Below, piece after piece: positions 49,961 through 57,608 of a stretch of DNA of 64,000 bases (the first letter of the stretch is position 1; every line of letters begins with the position of its first letter). Origin of the DNA: Peptococcaceae bacterium BICA1-7. Its GTDB lineage: Bacteria > Bacillota > Desulfotomaculia > Desulfotomaculales > Desulfocucumaceae. Where the stretch lies: positions 1-64,000 of the forward strand of contig JUEB01000020.1 in assembly GCA_000802095.1 (NCBI GenBank), read 5' to 3'. The notes under the pieces were generated by a model, which saw only the letters and a program-made list of their open reading frames with translations, searched no databases and was not told the DNA's origin. The translations under genes were made by a program, and so were the position numbers.

Positions 49961-50040
49961 CTCCCCAAAGCTTCTACGGTATTTGTAGTCAACAAATGAT
50001 CTACTTTAGCGCTTTAAAGCGTCATATAGTTTCCTGATCA

Positions 50041-50068
50041 ATTAAAAATGCCCCAGGCAGCCTGGGGC
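50041..50068 (-). terminator. Intrinsic terminator after pckA
   Basis: GCCCCAGG/CCTGGGGC with a 3-base loop, followed on the minus strand by ATTTTTAATT. Confidence 0.85.
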
Positions 50069-50082
50069 GCCCGGGGCACACT

Positions 50083-51615
50083 TTATATTGTTTCGACTAT
50101 TTCCTTCTTAAGGTCTTTGTATTTACCCAGCCACTGCACTCTTTCCTGCCTCAGGCTGTTCACCAGACGTCTGTACTCATCTCCGTCATAATAGCTCTCC
50201 GGCCTGTACCGCCCAAGGTCGATGCCCTGTATCTCCTCAGGCACCAGATACCCCCAGTCCGGGTCGGCCTTCCATTTTATTGTTCCCCGGGCTATCTCCC
50301 TTAATATATCGGTGGAGAGCCCTATGGTAATCTTGGTTCCGGGGGACTGGACCCCTGCCCCCACAGATCCAGTGTTCAGCAGGTAGCACTCCATGTCCGG
50401 ATTATTACGCAGTATTTCCAGGAGTCTGTTGCCCTCCTCGGCCTCTGGGCCAACTATAAACGGGTTGGTCCCCACCTCTCTTTTTGACTGCCCGGCCTTG
50501 GTGGGATCACCGGCAGAGGTTTCAATTGATTCACCCAGCATAAAAAAGGCGGCGCCCTGCTCGGGAGAAAGCCTGGCCACCGGGGGCACAATATCGTTCC
50601 GCCGGGTTATAAATATTATTTTATCCGCTTTTTTAAGGTCAATGCTGCTGTCGGTGTTTTTGACTTCCTTCCTCAGTATGACACCCCTGCCGTTGGAGGT
50701 TAGATCAGCATTGTCAAACCTTACCTCCCCGCCTTCGTCAATCATAACATTTTCAAAGATGGCTGTTGGCGATATGGCCGCCTGGTATAGGACGGCCTGA
50801 CTCTCATCCAGTCCCTCGGTTTTTATGTAAAAGCCATTTTCAGTGCCATAGCAGTATCCATCGGGGCTCATCATCACCACGTCGTCCTGCCTGATAAAAA
50901 CTGTTTCGGGGCTGATTAATCCATGATCATGCATGGTCAGTGTTGTTTTCCCGGTACCGCTGAGCCCGAAAAGTATAAAGCCGGTGTCCTTTAGCGCCCC
51001 GGACCCGTCTTTTGTCCTCAGCACCTTGCTGCCGGCGTGAAAGCCAAGCCCACCGACCCTTTTAAAACCGTACATGGCCATCCTGAGAAAAGATTTTTTG
51101 GCTTCACCAAAATAATCGGTGCCCAGTATAAATGTAATCCTTTCCTCCGGGTGGCAAAAAATAACCTTCTCCGGCCACTCCGGGACGTAAATGCTTATGA
51201 GATCCGGCTCCCCTGAGTATTCCCCGGGATCGAAAAGCATCTGCTGCCACTTTAGCGGGATACGGGCATAGGGCGAGGTTATGTAAAGCCTGCAGTTCAG
51301 CTTAAAGTTGGGATTCAGCCCCATCTGCCGGTCCATCCTGATCAGCTCCACACCCTTTAAATACTCATACACACGGTTGGCTATGGAAAGCGCCTTTTCG
51401 GCCGGCATGCCCTGCTGGTCAACCCCCAGAGGCACCCCGTCCTCAACAATGTACGTAAACTTGGCGCTTCTGTTTCTCACCCTGGAAATATACCCCGGGC
51501 TGCCGTAAACAGTTGTTTTCTCCTCATGCCTGGAAAGACTCCTCAGTTCTTCATATGAGGGATTAATTATGACCCTGCCGGACGATAAAGGCTCCGGCCT
51601 ACGCAGCATCCCCAT
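50083..51615 (-). CDS. pckA: Phosphoenolpyruvate carboxykinase (ATP)
   Basis: A 510-residue enzyme interconverting oxaloacetate plus ATP and PEP plus CO2. The kinase P-loop is FGLSGTGKTTLTMHDHGLIS (kinase-1a GLSGTGKTTL), and the kinase-2 region is FIRQDDVVMMSPDG. ENVMIDEGGEVRFDN and FITRRNDIVPPVA are the metal- and ATP-binding parts. Length and motifs match the ATP-dependent, not the GTP-dependent, family. It is a single gene with its own terminator. In anaerobes it can run either toward gluconeogenesis or toward C4 acids. Confidence 0.95.
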   Translation of the reverse strand: MGMLRRPEPLSSGRVIINPSYEELRSLSRHEEKTTVYGSPGYISRVRNRSAKFTYIVEDGVPLGVDQQGMPAEKALSIANRVYEYLKGVELIRMDRQMGLNPNFKLNCRLYITSPYARIPLKWQQMLFDPGEYSGEPDLISIYVPEWPEKVIFCHPEERITFILGTDYFGEAKKSFLRMAMYGFKRVGGLGFHAGSKVLRTKDGSGALKDTGFILFGLSGTGKTTLTMHDHGLISPETVFIRQDDVVMMSPDGYCYGTENGFYIKTEGLDESQAVLYQAAISPTAIFENVMIDEGGEVRFDNADLTSNGRGVILRKEVKNTDSSIDLKKADKIIFITRRNDIVPPVARLSPEQGAAFFMLGESIETSAGDPTKAGQSKREVGTNPFIVGPEAEEGNRLLEILRNNPDMECYLLNTGSVGAGVQSPGTKITIGLSTDILREIARGTIKWKADPDWGYLVPEEIQGIDLGRYRPESYYDGDEYRRLVNSLRQERVQWLGKYKDLKKEIVETI

Positions 51616-51790
51616 CTTAAGCTAACCCCTTTCCTGGTATATCCATTTAAATAACAGCCTAACTAACAGAAATTTCTACATTGATGCCTTTTCTCCTTCC
51701 TAAAAATGTATACAATATACTATATATTTTCGAGTTTGGTCACAGCCCCACCAGGCTCACTCATACATATTGCATTGAAAACCGGTCTGC

Positions 51791-51819
51791 TTGACAGCCT
51801 CTGAAAAGGAATATATATT
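51791..51819 (+). promoter_or_regulatory. Strong sigma-A promoter of tyrS
   Basis: A perfect TTGACA at 51791-51796, a 17-base spacer and TATATT at 51814-51819. The leader to ATG 51872 is about 45 bases, too short for a T-box, and no T-box sequence (GGGTGG..CCGCG) is present. GGGGAG precedes the ATG. Confidence 0.75.
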
Positions 51820-51871
51820 AATTGTATGCGTCCTTAAGGATTGGAAATATTAGCTTTTTGGGGAGATTTTT

Positions 51872-53158
51872 ATGACTTTGCAAGCAGATTTTTTAGATGA
51901 GCTGAAATACAGGGGCCTCGTTAACGACTATTCAGATCCCGAGGAATTTGAGAAGCTCCTGGTAACCGAGCCGGTGGTGCTTTACTGCGGCTTTGACCCC
52001 ACCGCTGACAGCCTGCACATAGGCCATCTACTACCAATGATGACGCTGCAGCGCTTTCAGATAGCGGGGCACAAGCCCATAGCCCTGGCGGGGGGAGGCA
52101 CCGGCCTTATAGGGGACCCCAGCGGCAAGACTGTGGAGCGCACCCTTAACCCCAGGGAGGTAGTGGAGTCCTATGTGGAAAAAATAAAGAAGCAGCTCTC
52201 CATATTCCTTGACTTCAATTCCAAAACCAACCCGGCCCAGCTTCTCAATAACTATGACTGGATATCCCGACTCAACGTGATAGATTATTTAAGAGACATA
52301 GGCAAGTACTTTTCAGTAAACGCCATGCTGGCCAAGGACTCGGTGAAATCACGCCTGGAAAACAGGGATGTGGGCATTTCCTATACAGAGTTCAGCTACA
52401 TGATACTGCAGTCTTATGACTTTTACTGGCTGGCCAAGCATCACGGCTGCAAGCTCCAGATAGGGGGCAGTGACCAGTGGGGCAACATAACCACCGGAAT
52501 TGACCTTATACGGCGCACCCTGCAGTCACCGGCCTACGCCCTTACCGTACCGCTTATAACCACCTCGGAGGGCAAAAAATTTGGTAAAACTGAGGCCGGG
52601 GCTGTCTGGCTGGACGCCTCAAAGACCTCACCATACCAGTTCTATCAGTTCTGGATAAACATAACCGACCAGGACGTTATCAAATTTATCAAATACTTCA
52701 CCTTCCTGGACCGGGACACCATTTCACAGCTGGAGTCGGCTGTCAGGGACCACCCTGAAAAAAGGGAGGCCCAGCAGAGGCTGGCCCATGAGGTGACCTC
52801 CATGATACACGGCCGGGGCGAGGCCGATATGGCCCGCCAGACTGCCGCAGCCCTTTTCAGGGGTGAGCTTTCCTCCCTTACGGAAGGGCAGCTGAAAGAC
52901 GCCCTGTCCGGCATGCCCACCACCTCCCTCAAGGAGGGCAGGGCCGGGGAAATAAACCTCCTTGACCTGGTGGTGGAGGCAGGCTTAAGCCCCTCCAGGT
53001 CCCGGGGAAGAACCGATATAGAAAGCGGCGCCATATATGTAAACGACATAAGGGAAGCCGACCAGGGCAGGAAGGTATCCGACCTGGCCAGGCTGCACCG
53101 GAAATACGTGGTGCTGAGGAAAGGCAAGAAAAACTACCACCTGGTAATCATTGAATAA
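51872..53158 (+). CDS. tyrS: Tyrosyl-tRNA synthetase
   Basis: A 428-residue class I aminoacyl-tRNA synthetase of the TyrRS-I type. HIGH is at 49-52 (DSLHIGHLLPM), LAGGGTGLIGDPSGKT follows, the tyrosine pocket contains QIGGSDQWGNITTG, and the KMSKS counterpart is KFGKT, as in bacterial TyrRS. A C-terminal S4 RNA-binding domain starts at about residue 360 (SGAIYVNDI). The gene has a strong promoter, stands alone and ends at a strong terminator. Confidence 0.97.
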   Translation: MTLQADFLDELKYRGLVNDYSDPEEFEKLLVTEPVVLYCGFDPTADSLHIGHLLPMMTLQRFQIAGHKPIALAGGGTGLIGDPSGKTVERTLNPREVVESYVEKIKKQLSIFLDFNSKTNPAQLLNNYDWISRLNVIDYLRDIGKYFSVNAMLAKDSVKSRLENRDVGISYTEFSYMILQSYDFYWLAKHHGCKLQIGGSDQWGNITTGIDLIRRTLQSPAYALTVPLITTSEGKKFGKTEAGAVWLDASKTSPYQFYQFWINITDQDVIKFIKYFTFLDRDTISQLESAVRDHPEKREAQQRLAHEVTSMIHGRGEADMARQTAAALFRGELSSLTEGQLKDALSGMPTTSLKEGRAGEINLLDLVVEAGLSPSRSRGRTDIESGAIYVNDIREADQGRKVSDLARLHRKYVVLRKGKKNYHLVIIE

Positions 53159-53171
53159 AATAGACCAATGA

Positions 53172-53206
53172 TTAAGGGACCGGAGAAACCGGTCCCTTAA
53201 TTTTTC
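53172..53206 (+). terminator. Intrinsic terminator after tyrS
   Basis: TTAAGGGACCGG/CCGGTCCCTTAA, a 12-bp stem with a 5-base loop, then TTTTTC. Confidence 0.9.
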
Positions 53207-53260
53207 ATAAAAGACACGCCTAATTTTCCAACTTCCAACCTCCGGCCTCCAACCTCTATT

Positions 53261-53932
53261 TCAGCCTCCCAGTGTCACATCCTGAACCTGGTACCATTCC
53301 AGGGCCTCGTAAAAATGTTCCGGCCGGAAGTCCGGCCACAGCTCATCCACCACGTAGATGTCAGAATATATGGTTTGCACCGGCAGGAAGCCGCTGAGCC
53401 TTCTTCTGCCCCCCCACCGGATGATCAGGTCAATTCTTGACACATCGGAGGAGGCTACATGCTTTGAAACATCGCCCCGCTTACCCGGCAGACTGCCACC
53501 CTGATCCAGTATGCGTCTCAAGTCCCACCTCCACCCGTAATTAACCAGAAAATTTATCTTCATGAGCCCCCTGCCGAAGTTTTTTCTACTGGTATATTCC
53601 ACCAGCTCCGGTGGAAAGAAGGGAGAGGAGTGATCTCCCACCACCAGCAGCGAGGCGTCACGGTTGGAAAGCAGGCTGACGGCGTCGGTGCAGGCCTTTT
53701 GAAAGGCCTTAACCTGGATAGCAGGCCTTTTGGTGTTATCCTGGGTAAAGCCATAAAAAGTAAGCTCCGGTATCCCCAGCTCGAGGCACATCTCGTATAG
53801 CATAAGCCCCGGATCAAGGCCTTTATTGTAGCCGTCCTGCTTCTGCATGCCATTATTTAAGGCCCATCTCCTGTTGCCGTCGGGAATAACACCTATATGC
53901 CCGGGCAGCCGGCTGAATTTTTTATTGCCCAT
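53261..53932 (-). CDS. Divergent cis-prenyltransferase (UppS family)
   Basis: A protein of about 223 residues. The undecaprenyl diphosphate synthase landmarks are present but altered: GHIGVIPDGNRRWA (usual I-M-D-G-N-G-R-W-A, catalytic Asp kept), YGFTQDNTKRP (usual F-S-x-E-N-W-x-R-P), NYGWRWDLR (usual N-Y-G-G-R-x-E-I) and IIRWGGRRRLSGFLPVQTIY, where R-T-S-G-E-x-R-I-S-N-F is usual. The metal-binding Glu of that last motif is replaced by Arg. It may be a paralogue with changed chain length, acceptor or no activity. ATG 53932 has GGGAGG 4-5 bases upstream. Confidence 0.8.
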   Translation of the reverse strand: MGNKKFSRLPGHIGVIPDGNRRWALNNGMQKQDGYNKGLDPGLMLYEMCLELGIPELTFYGFTQDNTKRPAIQVKAFQKACTDAVSLLSNRDASLLVVGDHSSPFFPPELVEYTSRKNFGRGLMKINFLVNYGWRWDLRRILDQGGSLPGKRGDVSKHVASSDVSRIDLIIRWGGRRRLSGFLPVQTIYSDIYVVDELWPDFRPEHFYEALEWYQVQDVTLGG

Positions 53933-54021
53933 AAGCCCTCCCAAAAAAGTAAAAAATGCGATAGTTGGATTAAATAATACCCAAATTTCTCCGTTATTAT
54001 TTAAAAAAACTAACCCACTAT

Positions 54022-54060
54022 ACCAGGAAAGCCCGGGCCTGAAATTTCAGGTCCGGGCCT
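54022..54060 (-). terminator. Intrinsic terminator after the EamA gene
   Basis: GCCCGGxCCTGAAA/TTTCAGGxCCGGGC, a 13-14-bp stem with almost no loop, followed on the minus strand by TTTCC and, 20 bases later, TTTTTTT. Confidence 0.7.
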
Positions 54061-54078
54061 TAAGCCGGTTCAACCAGG

Positions 54079-55023
54079 CTATGAAAAACTTTTTCCCGCC
54101 GGGGCTTTAGCGGCAGTCTTTACGGTAAAAAAGTTTGTCCCCCACACTCCCAGCAGAATAAGCCCGCACCCGGCAAGCTGACTTATACCCAGCCGCTCAC
54201 CATAAAAGGTTACTCCGGCCAGTAAAGATACAACCGGAATAAGGTTTAAGAATACCGCCACCCTGGAAGCAGGCAGGCGGGAAAGTGAAAAGTTCAGCAG
54301 AAAGAATGCGCCCACCGAGGAGAGGAGGCCCAGGTAAGCCAGGCCAGCCAGCACCGGAATATGCTGAAGGGCATTGTAGTAGCCGGCCAGCTGCCCATCC
54401 AGTATGCTTTGAGATATGCCCACGGCATTAAACACCAGGGCGCCCAGCCACATCATCACAAAGGTTATCTCCAGGGGAGCGAAACTGGACGCCGCCTGCC
54501 GGGAGTATATGCTGTAAAAGGCCGCGGCTATCACCGCCCCAAAAAGCATCAGCAGCCCCAGAAGGTGCCCTCCCCCACCGCCGGAGGCCCCTGCCCCATC
54601 CAGGGCCATCAGGACAACCCCGGATACCGCCGCTGCCACGCAGACCACCTGCCCGCCGGTTATTCTTTCCCCCAGCATAAATATTGAGAGCAACATAACC
54701 GCCATGGGCGCCAGGGCTATCACTACACCGGACTCCGAGGCCGAGGTAAGCTTTACACCGTATGTTTCAAATATAAAATACAGCCCCGGCTGCCACACCG
54801 CTATTTTCAGCAGGGCGGGAAGGTGCCTGGCCTTTATGTTAAGCCTGATCAGCCTTAAAGCCCAAAGCGCCGTAAGACTTAAGGCAGCCAGGGCAAAGCG
54901 CATCCCCAGCAGCTGAAAGGGGCTTAAGTAGCCCAAAATATCCTTGGTAAATATGAAAGATAGCCCGAAGATAACCGACACCGCAGCGGCTGCGGCTATA
55001 GGATAAAAGCTGCCTGTCACCAT
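54079..55023 (-). CDS. EamA/DMT-family exporter
   Basis: A protein of about 314 residues with ten transmembrane helices in two EamA repeats: first half AAAAAVSVIFGLSFIFTKDI to SGVVIALAPMAVMLLSIFML-GERIT, second half GAVIAAAFYSIYSRQAASSF to LNLIPVVSLLAGVTFYGER. The glycine-rich GASGGGGGH loop lies between the halves. It is a drug/metabolite-type exporter of unknown substrate. ATG 55023 has GAGGAA 9 bases upstream and is preferred to ATG 55032, which is too close to it. Single gene. Confidence 0.9.
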   Translation of the reverse strand: MVTGSFYPIAAAAAVSVIFGLSFIFTKDILGYLSPFQLLGMRFALAALSLTALWALRLIRLNIKARHLPALLKIAVWQPGLYFIFETYGVKLTSASESGVVIALAPMAVMLLSIFMLGERITGGQVVCVAAAVSGVVLMALDGAGASGGGGGHLLGLLMLFGAVIAAAFYSIYSRQAASSFAPLEITFVMMWLGALVFNAVGISQSILDGQLAGYYNALQHIPVLAGLAYLGLLSSVGAFFLLNFSLSRLPASRVAVFLNLIPVVSLLAGVTFYGERLGISQLAGCGLILLGVWGTNFFTVKTAAKAPAGKSFS

Positions 55024-55224
55024 AAGTTGCATTTCCTCACTTCATGCCCTGGCTATGCCTTTCTAAGGCTGCCAAAGGCATTATACCACTCCTTTAAGCA
55101 ACAGCTCAATAAAATTAAACCAACGCTTAATAATGCAAAATAATTACCATTTGACGTGTAACAAAGTACCATTTCACAACGTCTTGATATTAGGGGATTT
55201 TTTAAAGGGAGAGGTGAGCCAAAG

Positions 55225-57468
55225 ATTAAACTATTAAGAGGACTGTCAGTTTTTTGCATTGGCATGGCGGCGCTTGCCCCGGGAGCGGGGCAGGCCGGGG
55301 CCGCAGAGATTTCCTCCGTGGTGAGGGCGCCTTCTGCTGTGGTTTATACCACCGGGCAGGTGGCTTCCGCCCCTTCGGTGGCTGCTGTTGAGCCCGCCAT
55401 AAGCGACAAAAAAGCGCTGGAGATTTTAAAAAATGCTTTCCCGGATCCTGACTGGAGCGGGGAGCAGGATATCTCCCTGTCTCCGGGGCAGGGTCCCGAT
55501 AACCCGGCCTGGACTATAAGCATGCGGCGTCCCAGTATGTACGGGGGTCCCGCCAGCGGCTTTCATGCCAGGGTAGACGCTGTTACAGGAGAGATACTTA
55601 ATTTTTCACTCAGAGGTAATATCATAGGGGCAGGAAGTGAAATTATTTCCAGGGAAAAGGCCAGAGCTATCGCAGAAAGCCTCGCCCGCAAACTGCAGCC
55701 CGAACGGATAGGCTCAATGCTTCTGGACAGCAGCCAATCAGCCGCACAGAATTATTACAGGGCGGCCAATTCACTCAACCTGGCCTATAGCTTCAACTGG
55801 AAAAGAACTGCCGGCGGGATGCCGGTAGACGGCAACGGCATAAACATATCTGTCAACGCCCTGTCCGGAAGGGTAGTAGAATACAGCTATAACTGGCAGG
55901 CTGATTTGAAACTGCCTGCAGCCAAGGCAAACATATCGGCAAAAGAGGCCTCCGGGGAGCTTATGGACCAAACGGGCATGTACCTGTCCTACTATGTGCC
56001 GGATAACCAGGGAAATTCTGAAGGAACCCCCCGGGCCAGGCTGGTATACCGGTTAAACACCACCAGCTCCATGGTTGACGCTGAAAACAGCCAGTTAATC
56101 GACTACCTGGGACGGCCCGTGGAAAGTGCCCGGCAGTTCGACAGCATACCGGAGGCCCCCGGGGATATGAACCCCCCCGCTCCGGCCACTGAAAGAATCA
56201 GCCCGGGCTCAGCCCTGGAAAAGGCTAAAAGCTTCTTCCGGGAGCTAGGGTACACTGAAGAGTTGGAGCAGTCCGGAGGCGGGTCCGGCAGCGGCCCCCT
56301 GGGTCGAGAGGAATACTGGAGCTACAGCCCCAGGGGCAGCAGCAGAGGCCCCTCTCCCAGTGTGATGATAGAGGTGTTTACCGGCCGGGTGGCTAGTTTT
56401 CACGGAATGGAAGCATATTATGAAAGGCCTGCCCAGGAGGGCTCAAAAACAATCACCCGGGATGAGGCCATGGTTATAGCCCGTAATTTTATAGGTAGAG
56501 TGGAGCCCCAACTGTCCCGGCACCTGGTCCCGGGTGAGAGTTATCCCTGGGATGATAGCGCCACCACCTACCAATTACGGTTTTCCAGGGTAGTAAACGG
56601 AATTGTTTTCCCCCAGGACGGGATTTCAGTAACCGTTGGACAGGACGGGAAGATAGTCAGCTACAGCTGCGACTGGCACCGGGTTATATTCCCCCCGGCA
56701 AAGGCCTCCATTACGGCTGACGATGCCGCCGCCATATGGCTGGAGAAAGCTCCCCTTAAGCTGGCGTACTTCTTCCCCAGGGACCAGCAGGGAAAAACAC
56801 TGCCGGCAAGGCTGGTCTACCGGCCCGAATACGGCGGTGCAGAATCCATCGACGCACTGACCGGAGAGCCACTGAAATGGGACGGCATACCCTTAGATGG
56901 GCTAAAGTCCGGGGGGTATGACTTCACCGGAAGTTGGGCGGCTCAGCAGCTCAAGCTGATGGCCGAAAGCGGGCTGCTCCCTCCATCGGAAAGCTTCAGC
57001 CCCGGATCACCGGCCTCCAGGAGGGATGGCCTCAGGCTGATCATAGCTGCCGCGGGGCTCAACTACAATGATGATCGCAGGTCCGGCCCCGCCTTCAGTG
57101 ATGTCAGCGCCGAAGACCCGGACTTTACTGCCATACAAAGGGCTGCCCAGCTGGGCTTTGTAGAGAAGGGGGGGCAATTACTGCCCGGTGAGCCTCTGGA
57201 CAGGAAAACACTGGCTGCCTGGCTGGTCAGCGGGCTGGGCTACCGGGAGGTTGCCTCAATCCCCAGCCTCATTGAGTCACCCTTTAAGGACATCTCCGGA
57301 CTGCCCCTTAAAGACAGGAACAACATCGGGCTGGCCTGCGGGCTGGGCCTTTTGTCCGGGGACGGCAGCGGCAATTTCAGACCACTTGACAGTGTCACCT
57401 GGGAGGAGCTGGCGGCGGTAATTATGAAGCTTCCCTCCCGTCTGAACGAGCGGCTGGGAAGATATTAA
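55225..57468 (+). CDS. Secreted YcdB/YcdC (PepSY-like) protein with C-terminal SLH-like region
   Basis: A protein of about 747 residues. I place the start at ATT 55225: GAGGTGAG lies 6 bases upstream, and translation then begins (M)KLLRGLSVFCIGMAALAP, a full signal peptide ending near AGA. The first ATG (55264) has no SD and cuts the signal peptide in half. Residues 50-560 hold YcdB/YcdC-type repeats, including two similar units with FNWKRTAGGMPVDGNGINIS and LRFSRVVNGIVFPQDGISVT; each binds a 'PepSY-like' fold. The C-terminal 170 residues have three SLH-like repeats (RRDGLRLIIAAAGL, FSDVS, FRPLDSVTWEELAAVIMK). It is probably cell-wall attached; the ligand is unknown. Confidence 0.8.
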   Translation: MKLLRGLSVFCIGMAALAPGAGQAGAAEISSVVRAPSAVVYTTGQVASAPSVAAVEPAISDKKALEILKNAFPDPDWSGEQDISLSPGQGPDNPAWTISMRRPSMYGGPASGFHARVDAVTGEILNFSLRGNIIGAGSEIISREKARAIAESLARKLQPERIGSMLLDSSQSAAQNYYRAANSLNLAYSFNWKRTAGGMPVDGNGINISVNALSGRVVEYSYNWQADLKLPAAKANISAKEASGELMDQTGMYLSYYVPDNQGNSEGTPRARLVYRLNTTSSMVDAENSQLIDYLGRPVESARQFDSIPEAPGDMNPPAPATERISPGSALEKAKSFFRELGYTEELEQSGGGSGSGPLGREEYWSYSPRGSSRGPSPSVMIEVFTGRVASFHGMEAYYERPAQEGSKTITRDEAMVIARNFIGRVEPQLSRHLVPGESYPWDDSATTYQLRFSRVVNGIVFPQDGISVTVGQDGKIVSYSCDWHRVIFPPAKASITADDAAAIWLEKAPLKLAYFFPRDQQGKTLPARLVYRPEYGGAESIDALTGEPLKWDGIPLDGLKSGGYDFTGSWAAQQLKLMAESGLLPPSESFSPGSPASRRDGLRLIIAAAGLNYNDDRRSGPAFSDVSAEDPDFTAIQRAAQLGFVEKGGQLLPGEPLDRKTLAAWLVSGLGYREVASIPSLIESPFKDISGLPLKDRNNIGLACGLGLLSGDGSGNFRPLDSVTWEELAAVIMKLPSRLNERLGRY

Positions 57469-57501
57469 GGCGATTGGTGAGGACTGATTATATTGAAAAA
57501 T

Positions 57502-57530
57502 AAGGGCGGGGATAAACCCCCGCCCTTTCC
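57502..57530 (+). terminator. Intrinsic terminator after the YcdB-type gene
   Basis: AAGGGCGGGG/CCCCGCCCTT with a loop of 5-6 bases, then TCCTTTCCTG. Confidence 0.75.
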
Positions 57531-57550
57531 TTTCCTGTCCTTTCATTACA

Positions 57551-57577
57551 AAGAAAAGGACGCGGGACAACCCGCGC
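57551..57577 (-). terminator. Intrinsic terminator after the SLH/PQQ protein gene
   Basis: On the minus strand GCGCGGG-TTGT-CCCGCGT is followed by CCTTTTCTTTG. Confidence 0.7.
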
Positions 57578-57608
57578 CGCTGCTATATACTTTATGGCTG
57601 TGCTCCCT

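Noticed and set aside
49717-50037. A 106-residue frame across the structured region as a protein gene
   Set aside because: No SD, odd residue composition, and the bases are better explained by long complementary stems with compensating G-U pairs.
51660-51871. T-box riboswitch upstream of tyrS
   Set aside because: No T-box sequence, specifier stem or antiterminator is visible, and a strong promoter leaves only a leader of about 45 bases.
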